Shown one piece after another: positions 21,798-29,379 of a DNA stretch of 29,379 nucleotides. The stretch's first letter is position 1. Every line of letters starts with the position of its first letter. Made by a program: the position numbers and the translations under genes. A model generated the notes under the pieces. The model saw only the letters and a program-made list of their open reading frames with translations. It was not told the DNA's origin and did no database searches. Origin of the DNA: Chthonomonas sp. UBA2391 (GTDB lineage Bacteria > Armatimonadota > Fimbriimonadia > Fimbriimonadales > Fimbriimonadaceae); the NCBI GenBank assembly GCA_002343825.1, contig DDSL01000151.1, positions 1-29,379 of the forward strand. Direction: 5' to 3'.

Positions 21798-23324
21798 ATG
21801 AAACCGATCCGCACTGCCGCTTGGCTCTTGGCCGCTTCCATGGCCGCGTCTGCCCTCGCCGACTTCTCTGGTCCGGCCCCGCTTGCTTGGCGATGGATCC
21901 AGCCCACTGCCGTTGTGCCGGGAGGCAGCCTCGCCGCGACCGGTGAGCTGATCTATGCTGCGGTCGGCAACCGAATGTATGCCATAGAGCGAGATTCGGG
22001 GAACCAGCGCTGGCGCTATCCAAGTGGAGAGCCGGTTGCGGGAAATTTCCGCTCGGGTCTGCTCCTTGCCGGTGACTTGGTCGTTGGCATCGCCGACAAC
22101 AAGACGATGTACGCCGTGGAGGCAAGCTCCGGGAATCTGAAGTGGACCTACAACCTGGAGGAGAACTTGGTCGGGACTCCGGTGATCGCCGGTCCTTATG
22201 TGGTTTTTGCCGCCGGTGGAGCCCTCAATGCAGTGAAGCTTTCGGACGGCCAAAGCGCTTGGCAAAGTCCTCAACGGATTTTCGATGGCATTCAAGGTGG
22301 CCTGAGCGCTTATCTGGATAATGTTCTCTTCTTTACCGGGCTCGGCGAACTCTGGAGCCTTAACATCGGCTCTCAGAACCTGAACTGGAAGCGTCGCTTC
22401 TCCCGCGTTGAGGGCAATGTTCGACCGGTGGTGTTCGGGGATTCGATCTTCATCAATACCGGAACCTTCGTCGTCTCGCTGCGGGCTCTTAACGGTCAGC
22501 CGCGGTTCGAGATGGACACCCGGATGAACCTCACCCGAAATCCAGCCGTGAACGAGAATGGCTTCGCCGTCATGTCGCTCGAAGGGCAGGTCATGACTTA
22601 CGATCTTAACGGCCGCAAGACGATGGACAAGCCGGTTGAGCTCGAAGCCGCCCCGGCAAACGACCCGGTCCTAGTCAACAAGATGCTCGCAGTTGGCACC
22701 ACCAACGGAGCTGTCAATCTCGTCGATCCCGCCTCCGGAAAGCTGGTGTGGAGCTACACGATCCCTCTGGTCACGCGGGCCAAGACGACCGGAGAAGCCA
22801 ACTCACCTTATTTCATTCAGCCGGCCACCGCGCCGCTCGTCTCGGGAACGAGCATGATCATCGCCGCCCGCGATGGCAGCATCCTCAGCTTTGATGCCGT
22901 GAACGGTGTGGATGCCACTCCGCCCGAGGTCACCCAGGTATTCCCGGTGCCTGGAGAGGTCGGTGCTGGACGCCCGCCGATGGAGGTCTACTTCACAATC
23001 CGCGACGAGGCAACTGGAGTCAATCCAAGCTCGATCAAGGTGACCGTCGGGGGCCGTGAACTCAAGCACCGCTACACCCGGGACGGGTTCATCATCATCG
23101 CCTTTGAACAAGGAGCGGGCGCAACTGGCAATGCTCCCCTCGGAGATGGCCGCCAGGTGCTCAAGGTAACGGCATCGGACTGGCTGGGCAACCCCGTCAG
23201 CAAGGAATTTGGTATCCGGATCGATAGCAGTGCGGCACCCTTTGGGCGACCACGTCGACCCGAAGGCTCCGGCACCGCCGGTGGCGCCGGTGGACCTGGA
23301 TCGGGCGGGCGCGAAGGCGGATAG
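21798..23324 (+). CDS. Exported PQQ-type beta-propeller repeat protein with Gly-rich tail
   Basis: The product has 508 residues. The Sec signal peptide (IRTAAWLLAASMAASALA) is probably cleaved after Ala21. Propeller blades of the PQQ/BamB kind follow (residues about 45-375): MYAIERDSGNQRWRY, MYAVEASSGNLKWTYN, VNLVDPASGKLVWSY, ILSFDAVNG. A C-terminal Ig/Big-like domain (about 380-490) starts VTQVFPVPGEVGAGRPPMEVYF, and a low-complexity Gly tail ends the protein. PQQ-liganding residues of quinoprotein dehydrogenases are not evident, so this is a binding or scaffold propeller rather than an enzyme. It precedes dprA by 8 bases. The partner is unknown. Confidence 0.78.
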   Translation: MKPIRTAAWLLAASMAASALADFSGPAPLAWRWIQPTAVVPGGSLAATGELIYAAVGNRMYAIERDSGNQRWRYPSGEPVAGNFRSGLLLAGDLVVGIADNKTMYAVEASSGNLKWTYNLEENLVGTPVIAGPYVVFAAGGALNAVKLSDGQSAWQSPQRIFDGIQGGLSAYLDNVLFFTGLGELWSLNIGSQNLNWKRRFSRVEGNVRPVVFGDSIFINTGTFVVSLRALNGQPRFEMDTRMNLTRNPAVNENGFAVMSLEGQVMTYDLNGRKTMDKPVELEAAPANDPVLVNKMLAVGTTNGAVNLVDPASGKLVWSYTIPLVTRAKTTGEANSPYFIQPATAPLVSGTSMIIAARDGSILSFDAVNGVDATPPEVTQVFPVPGEVGAGRPPMEVYFTIRDEATGVNPSSIKVTVGGRELKHRYTRDGFIIIAFEQGAGATGNAPLGDGRQVLKVTASDWLGNPVSKEFGIRIDSSAAPFGRPRRPEGSGTAGGAGGPGSGGREGG

Positions 23325-23332
23325 CCGTCGCT

Positions 23333-24364
23333 ATGAACCCACAGTTCTGGAACCTCTTTTTGGCCTGCGGCTTGGATGCGCCGCGGGCCAATCGGTTGTT
23401 GGAGGAACTGCGAGAGACCTCGCTCGATCCGATTGCCTTTTTGAATTCGTGGCCCGGCCTGACCGAGGGCAATCGCAAGGCCATGAAGCACGTCGATGGC
23501 CGGACCCTTGAAGCGGCACTCGCACAAGGAGCCTGGGTTTGGGACCCGCCCGACTACCGAGTCGAGGATCCTCGGTTTTTTGCTCCCGTCCTCTTTGGTA
23601 TCGGGCAACGGCCGAAGCCTGGGGCGCTGCGAGTCGGTATCGTGGGGACCCGGTCTGCCTCCCCCTATGGTCTGGCTTGCGCCAAGAAGTTTGGCGAGGG
23701 GCTGGCCGCGATGGGGATCGAGGTCGTGAGCGGCGGCGCGTTAGGAATTGACACGGCCAGCCATCAAGGTGCTTTGGCCGTCGACGGAGTGACCCATGTG
23801 GTCCTGCCGTCGGGGATCGATGTCACCTATCCTCCGGCCAACAAGAGTCTGTTCGAGAGGATTCGGGTCCGGGGCAGTCTCCTGAGTCAGAACGCCACCG
23901 GCTCTCCCGCCATCGCCCACCGGATCCCCGAGCGTAACCCGACGATCGCCGCTCTCAGTGACGTTTTAGTGGTGATCGAAGCCCCCGAAAAGTCGGGCTC
24001 GTTGCAAACCGCTCTGGCCGCCGCAGAGCAAAACAAGACGGTTCTCGTGGTACCAGGTCCAGTAACTCTCGACGGGTTCCGTGGGTCCCACCGGTTGATT
24101 CGGGATGGCGCGACGCTGGTCACCCACCCATTTCACGTCGCCGAAGAGCTTGGGATCGACCCCGTTGCGCCCATGGAATCGGTCCAACCGGCCAACGAAC
24201 TGCAAGCTGCGATTCTTGCCGCACTGGATGCTGTGCCCGTTGCGACCGACAAAATCGCCGAGCGGGTCGGGATGGACACCGCCACCATCGCGGCGGAACT
24301 GACCGAAATGGAACTGGAGGGCCTGGTGATGCGGGCTGGGATCGGGTATTCCCTAAAGCCATGA
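23333..24364 (+). CDS. dprA: DNA-processing protein DprA
   Basis: The product has 343 residues. DprA loads RecA onto incoming single-stranded DNA during natural transformation. The Rossmann-like fold has VGIVGTRSASPYG (101-113), SGGALGIDTASHQGAL (133-148) and LPSGIDVTYPPAN (158-170), then IPERNPTIAALSDVLVVIEA and KSGSLQTALAAAEQ. The C-terminal winged helix (about 285-343) ends in ELEGLVMRAGIGYSL. An N-terminal helical region of about 80 residues replaces the SAM domain of some members. The last four bases overlap nagA as ATGA. Other competence genes are not seen nearby apart from the distant TfoX-N gene. Confidence 0.95.
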   Translation: MNPQFWNLFLACGLDAPRANRLLEELRETSLDPIAFLNSWPGLTEGNRKAMKHVDGRTLEAALAQGAWVWDPPDYRVEDPRFFAPVLFGIGQRPKPGALRVGIVGTRSASPYGLACAKKFGEGLAAMGIEVVSGGALGIDTASHQGALAVDGVTHVVLPSGIDVTYPPANKSLFERIRVRGSLLSQNATGSPAIAHRIPERNPTIAALSDVLVVIEAPEKSGSLQTALAAAEQNKTVLVVPGPVTLDGFRGSHRLIRDGATLVTHPFHVAEELGIDPVAPMESVQPANELQAAILAALDAVPVATDKIAERVGMDTATIAAELTEMELEGLVMRAGIGYSLKP

Positions 24365-25407
24365 CCGTCGACACACTGGGGCCGGAAGGTTTCGGGACAT
24401 ATCAGGTGGACTGGAGCGCCGGGGAGCCACAGTTCACCCGCGTGAGCCGTCCCCCCGAGCGGCTTCTGATTCCCGGATTCGTGGATATCCACTTCCACGG
24501 CGCGTTTGGCGTGGACTGCTTGACCACCGACGAAGCGGGGATGGCGACCCTCATCGCCCGTCTTGAGGCAGAGGGCTATGAAGGCGTGCTCCCGACGACC
24601 GTCACCACCGACAGCGCGACGGTACTGCGCTTTCTCCATACTCTCCCCGACCATCCGCTGGTCTTGGGCTTTCACCTAGAGGGTCCCTTCATCAGCCCCA
24701 AGTACCCAGGGGCCCAGCCTCCCGAATTCATCCTCGATCCACCCGAAGGGCCGAGCGAGTGGGATCTCATTCTCGACCATCCGCGCCTGAAGGTGATCAC
24801 CATGGCCCCAGAACTGCCTCGGGCCCTGGAGTTGATCCGGCGGTTGGATCAGAGGGGTGTGGTCATCAGCATGGGGCACACCAACGCGACCTATGACGAA
24901 GCTCGATTTGGGTTCGAGTTCGGGGCCCGCCACACCACCCACACCTATAACGCGATGAGGCCGCTGCACCACCGCGACGCCGGGACGGTCGGCTATGCAC
25001 TCTGGCAAGAGGGTCTCGCCTGCGAACTCATCTATGATCGTAAGCACGTGAGCCGGGAGGCCGCCGCGATCTTGATCCGGAACAAACCCGAAGACAAGAT
25101 CATCGGGATCAGCGATTGTACGATGGCCGCAGGGATGCCCTCGGGGACGGTTTTTGAGATGTGGGGCCTGCGCTGCGTGACCGGCAAGGGCGAGGTCCGG
25201 CTGGAAGAAAATGGAGCCCTCGCGGGGAGCGCGGCGACCCTCTACGACGTTTTCCGAAATCTCTGCGAGGACTTCGGGCCCGAAGTCGCAATTCGCGCCT
25301 GTTGCCTCAATCCTCGAATCGCGCTTGGTTTGAAGACGTCCCCCCGGGTCTTTTTGGAACTGGACAAGGACTTGAAGATCGTGGCCCGCCGCGCACTTCG
25401 GTCATAA
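24361..25407 (+). CDS. nagA: N-acetylglucosamine-6-phosphate deacetylase
   Basis: The product has 348 residues and hydrolyses GlcNAc-6-P to GlcN-6-P and acetate, feeding amino-sugar recycling. The amidohydrolase motifs are GFVDIHFHG (39-47), metal-binding E107 in HLEGPF, H173 in MGHTNAT, H194 in HTTHTYNAM and the catalytic Asp252 in GISDCTMAAG. It is shorter than the usual 380-390 residues because the N-terminal beta domain is reduced. The usual TDA around the catalytic Asp is SDC here. It is translationally coupled to dprA (ATGA) and lies 34 bases before the KimA-like gene. The GH20 enzyme in the same window makes a plausible upstream step. Confidence 0.92.
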   Translation: MTVDTLGPEGFGTYQVDWSAGEPQFTRVSRPPERLLIPGFVDIHFHGAFGVDCLTTDEAGMATLIARLEAEGYEGVLPTTVTTDSATVLRFLHTLPDHPLVLGFHLEGPFISPKYPGAQPPEFILDPPEGPSEWDLILDHPRLKVITMAPELPRALELIRRLDQRGVVISMGHTNATYDEARFGFEFGARHTTHTYNAMRPLHHRDAGTVGYALWQEGLACELIYDRKHVSREAAAILIRNKPEDKIIGISDCTMAAGMPSGTVFEMWGLRCVTGKGEVRLEENGALAGSAATLYDVFRNLCEDFGPEVAIRACCLNPRIALGLKTSPRVFLELDKDLKIVARRALRS

Positions 25408-25441
25408 TCCAAGAGGTGCCCCCTTCAGGGAGTTCCGTCTT

Positions 25442-27286
25442 ATGGCTGGTTTGGGTCGATTAAAGCGGCTCTTGCTGGGCAACCCGATTGCCAGCAAGCA
25501 CGCCCATCACGAGAAGCTTCCGAAAAGGATCGCTCTCCCCGTTTTTGCGAGTGATGCGCTCTCTTCCGTTGCTTATGCCACGGAAGAAATCATGCACATC
25601 TTCCAGCATCACCGGGCTCTGCACCTACTGCAGTTAACGCTTAACCTCTCCGTCGCGATTGCTATCTTGATCGTGATCGTGAGCATTAGCTACGTCCAGA
25701 CTATTTATGCTTATCCGAGTGGTGGTGGAAGTTATACGGTCGCCAAGGAGAACCTTGGGCACAAAGTTGGCAAGGTCGCCGGTGCTTCGCTTCTGATCGA
25801 TTACACCTTGACGGTTGCAGTTTCGATTTCTGCCGGAGTTGCGGCCGTCGTTTCCATTGCTCCAGGGACTCAGCCCTACGTCATACCCATGTGTTTGGGC
25901 GCTATCGGGTTCATCACCATGGCGAACCTGAGAGGAGCTAAAGAGAGCGGGGTCCTTTTCGCGATTCCCACTTACGCCTTTATCTTGATGATGTTTGGCT
26001 TGCTGATCAAGGGAGCAATGACACCGCCATTGCCTTTCCCGCAAGAGATCTTGGATGCCAAGGCCAATCCTCCCGAAGATCTTATTGGCCTGGCATACTT
26101 CTTTATGCTGGCTCGTGCGTTTGCCGCTGGATGTACGGCCCTGACCGGGATCGAGGCGATCAGTAATGGAACGGGCGCCTTTAAGGAACCGGTGAGCAAA
26201 AATGCCTCTCTTACGCTCGCGGTGATGTCGCTCATCTTGGGCACTTTGTTTGTTGGTATGAGCTGGCTGGGTGAACGATTCCACGCCATGCCGATGCAGT
26301 ACGGCGAGGAGGGATTCAAGACGGTATCAGCCCAGATCGCGGCCGCGGCTTTTGGTGAAGGACATTGGTACTTTTACGGAATCCAGATCGCTACTGCGGC
26401 CATCCTTCTATTAGCAGCCAATACGGCCTACGCGGATTTCCCTCGACTAACCAGTATTATCGCCAAAGATGGATACCTGCCCCGTCAGCTCAACGCACTT
26501 GGTGATAAACTTGTGTTCCAGAATGGGATCCTCACCCTTGCGGTCGGAGCATCCATTCTTGTGGTTGCTTTTAAGGGCACTGTTACACTCCTCGTTCCGC
26601 TTTACGCTGTTGGTGTTTTTCTCTGCTTTACGCTGAGTCAGTTTGGGATGGTCGTACACGAAAGGCGCAACAAGCGCCCGTTTGCAAGTGTGGCCCTGTC
26701 ATTCGTGGGGGGGACGGTTACGGGCATCGTCACGATCATCATCTTTGTCACCAAGTTCAAAGAGGGAGCTTGGCTTGTTCTGATCGCGGCAACGGGAATC
26801 TACTGGATTTTTGGCAAGATTCGAGGCCACTATAACTACTTGGCCGAGGCCCTTACGCCGGAACCTACCGACACCGTGCCCGAAATAAAGGGAACAGTAC
26901 TCCTTCTTGTCCCGAGAGTACACCGTGGCATCCTTCAGGCGATTGCCTACGCACGAACCATGTCCCGAGACGTCCGGGCTCTGCACGTGACGTTGGATAG
27001 CAAGAGTGCCGAGTCCATTAAGAAGGATTGGAATCAGTGGGGTGGCGGCCTGCCCCTGGTGATTCTTGAATCTCCCTATCGGTCTTTCGTGGAGCCCATC
27101 ACCGAGTATATCGACCAAGCCTTGGCCGAGGACCCCGACCATACCATTACCGTGATCGTGCCGCAAGCCATCCCGAAACATTGGTATCAGAGCCTTCTGC
27201 ATAACAATGTCGCCGTCTCACTCAAATATGCTCTCGGCGCCCGGAAAAACGTTGTCGTCACGAACGTGAGGTATTTCTTGTCATGA
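25442..27286 (+). CDS. KimA-like potassium transporter (APC superfamily permease)
   Basis: The product has 614 residues, with about 12 membrane helices (45-455) and a C-terminal cytoplasmic domain (470-614). Sequence resembles Bacillus subtilis KimA (YdaO): ASDALSSVAYATEE at 36-49, YAYPSGGGSY at 89-98 and LLIDYTLTVAVS at 117-128. D38, Y45, D120, Y121, T124 and S128 fit in order and spacing the residues I recall as K+ ligands in KimA, so proton-coupled K+ uptake is likely. In KimA the C-terminal domain binds c-di-AMP; whether it does so here is unknown. AGGGAG lies 9 bases before the ATG. G+C is lower than in neighbours. It overlaps the STAS-Usp gene as ATGA. An amino acid permease is the alternative. 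Confidence 0.8.
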   Translation: MAGLGRLKRLLLGNPIASKHAHHEKLPKRIALPVFASDALSSVAYATEEIMHIFQHHRALHLLQLTLNLSVAIAILIVIVSISYVQTIYAYPSGGGSYTVAKENLGHKVGKVAGASLLIDYTLTVAVSISAGVAAVVSIAPGTQPYVIPMCLGAIGFITMANLRGAKESGVLFAIPTYAFILMMFGLLIKGAMTPPLPFPQEILDAKANPPEDLIGLAYFFMLARAFAAGCTALTGIEAISNGTGAFKEPVSKNASLTLAVMSLILGTLFVGMSWLGERFHAMPMQYGEEGFKTVSAQIAAAAFGEGHWYFYGIQIATAAILLLAANTAYADFPRLTSIIAKDGYLPRQLNALGDKLVFQNGILTLAVGASILVVAFKGTVTLLVPLYAVGVFLCFTLSQFGMVVHERRNKRPFASVALSFVGGTVTGIVTIIIFVTKFKEGAWLVLIAATGIYWIFGKIRGHYNYLAEALTPEPTDTVPEIKGTVLLLVPRVHRGILQAIAYARTMSRDVRALHVTLDSKSAESIKKDWNQWGGGLPLVILESPYRSFVEPITEYIDQALAEDPDHTITVIVPQAIPKHWYQSLLHNNVAVSLKYALGARKNVVVTNVRYFLS

Positions 27287-28071
27287 TCATCGAAAGCTAC
27301 GAGGACCTCATCATTCTTTCCGGAGAGCTGCGGTTTAACTTCTGGGATACTGTCCACACGGCAATAAGCCTTGCATTGAAGAGAAGTCCACAGGGTGTCA
27401 TTATCGATTGTTCTCAGATTACTGAGTGCACGATCGATGGGGCCGATACCTTTCGAGATGTGATGTCCTTCATCGAGGATCATGAGGCACGAGTCATCGT
27501 CGCAAGTGTTCCTGCTCACGTGATGGAGGTTCTTAAGCAAGTCCAGGACGTCCGCTCGCAGCTCCCGGTCACTAAGACTGTGGAAGAAGCCCGCGCATCT
27601 TTGTATCGATTACAAGAGCCGGAAGAGAGCAAGAGAAAGAAGAAAGCTCTCCACGTCGGGCCTACCTACCTTGTCGGAATGTCGGGGGGGCCAAATGACG
27701 ACTATGCCCTACAGATAGCCTGTGAACATGCAGAAAAGAGCAGCGCAAAACTCTTCTTGATGTATCCCATCATTGTGCCTCGGGAACTCCCGCTGCAAAC
27801 GCCGATGGCTGAAGATGAAGCCGCTGGGGAAGCCCTACTCGAACGAGCTCGACACTACTGTGAAAACCTAGGGATTCATTGCGAAAGAGCGATGGAGCGA
27901 GGGCGCGATGTCGCCTCACTCATCGAAGAATCGCTCAAGGATCATCAAGCGACGCAAATCTTTATTCCGCTGCCGGATGGAGAGCCCGAAGGTGCGGCGA
28001 AGATCGTGAAGAGCGTTTTGACTAAAGTTCAAGCTCCAGTGCTGTTTATTCGAGATCGGAAGCCTTCGTAA
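27283..28071 (+). CDS. STAS-like / universal stress protein (Usp) fusion, partner of the KimA-like transporter
   Basis: The product has 262 residues and is cytoplasmic. Residues 1-105 look like a STAS domain (alternating strands and helices: ILSGELRFNFWDTVHTAI, GVIIDCSQITECTIDGADTF, ARVIVASVP), though the DSSG phosphoserine motif is not preserved. A charged linker (110-122, EEPEESKRKKK-like) follows, then a UspA-like domain (127-262) with PTYLVGMSGGPNDDYALQIACEHAEKS and the C-terminal VQAPVLFIRD. The ATP loop GxxGx9GS/T of Usp proteins is degenerate (DGEPEGAAKIVKSV). It is translationally coupled to the transporter and shares its low G+C. A role as cytoplasmic regulator of the transporter is inferred. 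Its 3' end overlaps sua5 by 26 bases. Confidence 0.7.
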   Translation: MIIESYEDLIILSGELRFNFWDTVHTAISLALKRSPQGVIIDCSQITECTIDGADTFRDVMSFIEDHEARVIVASVPAHVMEVLKQVQDVRSQLPVTKTVEEARASLYRLQEPEESKRKKKALHVGPTYLVGMSGGPNDDYALQIACEHAEKSSAKLFLMYPIIVPRELPLQTPMAEDEAAGEALLERARHYCENLGIHCERAMERGRDVASLIEESLKDHQATQIFIPLPDGEPEGAAKIVKSVLTKVQAPVLFIRDRKPS

Positions 28072-28981
28072 CCGCCCGTTCGAGCCGGTCCCAAATCGCC
28101 ATCCAGGCCGGTGTTCGCGGCGGTCGCTCGATAGAGAGGCGGTCCAGACCCCAGCAGTCGGCGCTAAACAAAGCCCGGTAGAGGCCTTCGGCGTAGGCCT
28201 CAGGCTTCTTGGGGAGGCGAATCTGATTGGCGTGGCGCGGTTTTTGGAAGCCAATGCCGGGGAGGTCTCCCAGGGTATCGGTCAAGAATAGAGGGGTTCG
28301 CGGAGCGTAATGTCGGGCATAACTTCCCGGAGTTCCTCCCTCGTCGTGCCGGCGTACCTCGATCTGACCCCCTAGAAGGGCCCTCAGTCTGGCGGGGGTG
28401 ACGTGTCCGGTCCTCACCACCATGGGCACTTCGCCGGTCAGGTCGAGAATTGTGGATTCGATTCCGACGCTACATGGCCCGCCGTCGATGGCGAATTCCA
28501 CCTGTTCCGCAAGCTTGGGGTCGATCTGCTCAAGAGAGGTTGGAGAGAGTTGACCTGAGAGATTCGCACTGGGGGCGGCCAAGGGCTTAAACGTCAGCGA
28601 AATGAGGTGGCGCATCATCGGATGCGCCGGAATGCGGACCGCTACGGTCGATCCACCCGCAATCGCCTCCGGCAGAACGCTTGGCCGGGCCGGAAGGATC
28701 AGCGTCAGCGGCCCAGGCCAAAAGCTTTCGGCCAAGCTCTCGACCGCGGGATGGCTGCAATCCGCGATCTGCTGAACCATATCGATGTTGGCCGCGTGGT
28801 GAATCAATGGGTTGTCGGCTGGCCGACCCTTGGCGCGGTAGATGCTGGCCACCCCAATGGCCGATGTTGCATCACAGGCAAGTCCATAAACGGTCTCGGT
28901 GGGGACAATTCCGATGCCGCCCCGCCGAAGAATCATCGCGGCCTCCATCAAGCCGTCGGCGTCGGGCGGAAGAATTCTCAC
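28046..28981 (-). CDS. tsaC: L-threonylcarbamoyladenylate synthase, Sua5 type
   Basis: The product has 311 residues and makes threonylcarbamoyl-AMP from threonine, bicarbonate and ATP for the t6A37 tRNA modification. The YrdC domain covers 1-~205: GGIGIVPTETVYGLACDA, KGRPADNPLIHH, FWPGPLTLIL, AVRIPAHP, APSANLSGQLSPT and ESTILDL. The C-terminal Sua5 domain (about 215-311) begins near GGTPGSYARHYAPRTPL, a linker conserved in Sua5 and absent from TsaC. The GTG at 28981 is the start: GGAGG is 8 bases upstream and the codon shares GTGA with the aroE stop. The longer frame to 29032 lies inside aroE. Confidence 0.94.
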   Translation of the reverse strand: MRILPPDADGLMEAAMILRRGGIGIVPTETVYGLACDATSAIGVASIYRAKGRPADNPLIHHAANIDMVQQIADCSHPAVESLAESFWPGPLTLILPARPSVLPEAIAGGSTVAVRIPAHPMMRHLISLTFKPLAAPSANLSGQLSPTSLEQIDPKLAEQVEFAIDGGPCSVGIESTILDLTGEVPMVVRTGHVTPARLRALLGGQIEVRRHDEGGTPGSYARHYAPRTPLFLTDTLGDLPGIGFQKPRHANQIRLPKKPEAYAEGLYRALFSADCWGLDRLSIERPPRTPAWMAIWDRLERAVTKASDLE

Positions 28982-29379
28982 GGTAAAGACCTCCGTAGGA
29001 GTTCTCGGGAAACCTCGTGGCCAAGCCACCAACCCAGGGCCCGCGCGCCTTGGGCGGCCAGCATTTCACGGCCATCCCTCGTCTTCCATCCGGCCCGGTG
29101 GGCGCCAATCAAGAATTGGGTCGGGTGTTCTTGGTAGAAGACATCGTAGGCCACACCGGGATGATCGGTTGGCCAGTGGAGTTCCATAGGCTCATCGCTT
29201 AGCCCCGCGCTCGTGGTGTTGATGACGAGGTGGTACCCGGTGAGATCCAGCCCCTCTTGGACTTCGGCCCCAACCTGTTGGGCGAGCGCGACGGCCTTAG
29301 CGTGAGTTCGGTTGGTGAGCACGAGTTGAATGGCGCCAGTGTGGTGGCGGCCCGGCCCGGAGGCCAATCCCGACCCAGG
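28978..29379 (-). CDS. aroE: Shikimate dehydrogenase, C-terminal part (5' end outside window)
   Basis: AroE reduces 3-dehydroshikimate with NADPH in aromatic amino acid synthesis. About 133 codons are visible, covering the end of the cofactor domain. LVLTNRTHAKAVALAQQ is the NADP-specific 'NRT' motif, followed by VINTTSAGL, YDVFYQEHPTQFL and GREMLAAQGARALGWWLG, all typical. The first 20 visible residues do not show the glycine-rich GAGGAAR loop; the frame shifted by one base reads GRAATTLA, which resembles it, so a frameshift or sequence error near 29340 is possible. The stop overlaps sua5 as GTGA, making an aroE-sua5 unit. Confidence 0.88.
   Translation of the reverse strand, partial: PGSGLASGPGRHHTGAIQLVLTNRTHAKAVALAQQVGAEVQEGLDLTGYHLVINTTSAGLSDEPMELHWPTDHPGVAYDVFYQEHPTQFLIGAHRAGWKTRDGREMLAAQGARALGWWLGHEVSRELLRRSLP
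28990..28994 (-). promoter_or_regulatory. Shine-Dalgarno GGAGG fixing the sua5 start
   Basis: GGAGG on the minus strand, 8 bases before the GTG at 28981, lies within the last aroE codons and supports translational coupling. Confidence 0.7.

Noticed and set aside
25408..25441. c-di-AMP (ydaO-type) riboswitch before the KimA-like gene
   Set aside because: Only 34 bases separate it from nagA, far too few for this riboswitch class, and no conserved core is seen.
1..29379. tRNA, rRNA, CRISPR array, insertion sequence or phage genes
   Set aside because: Looked for on both strands; no cloverleaf-like block, repeat-spacer array, transposase or terminal repeats noticed, and coding genes fill nearly all of the sequence.

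Overview
The window is about 29.4 kb of chromosomal-type sequence from a diderm (two-membrane) bacterium of moderately high G+C. A lipoprotein, a predicted outer-membrane beta-barrel protein ending in an aromatic residue, several Sec signal peptides and an mreBCD cell-shape cluster support this. The gene styles (He_PIG metalloprotease, ceramidase-like hydrolase, many orphan secreted proteins) remind me of Armatimonadota, possibly Fimbriimonadia, but that is only an impression. I see no mobile element, CRISPR array, rRNA or tRNA. Genes are packed tightly and no gap exceeds 150 bases.

Left part (1-9480): the 3' end of nuoG (complex I) meets a leftward four-gene cluster: a signal-peptide protein of unknown function, an HD-domain metalloenzyme, a DUF3817 membrane protein and a secreted HExxH protease. 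Rightward from about 4.3 kb come a TfoX-N protein, an ArsR-like regulator, a coupled pair of unknown lipoprotein and predicted beta-barrel protein, and an RsmB/RsmF-type RNA m5C methyltransferase. A small leftward orphan gene follows.

Middle (9626-14380): a three-histidine-box fatty acid desaturase, a cytoplasmic GH20 beta-hexosaminidase (leftward), rnhB overlapping yraN, and a leftward neutral-ceramidase-like protein.

Right part (14438-28071) is one long rightward run. A membrane-anchored Ig-like repeat protein, purH, a small Gly-rich membrane protein, mreB, mreC, mreD and gdhA are followed by a strong hairpin. A new promoter-like region then leads to a PQQ-type beta-propeller, dprA, nagA, a KimA-like potassium transporter and a STAS-Usp fusion. 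Leftward aroE (cut by the window edge) and sua5 close the window. GH20 hexosaminidase and NagA could together feed GlcNAc salvage; the Mre proteins run the elongasome.

The most notable points are these. The mreC reading frame has its membrane anchor upstream of any ATG/GTG/TTG, with a Shine-Dalgarno positioned for an AUC start. A KimA-like K+ transporter is translationally coupled to a STAS-Usp fusion in a lower-G+C island. All five convergent gene pairs abut or overlap. A CATAAT box recurs just in front of genes.
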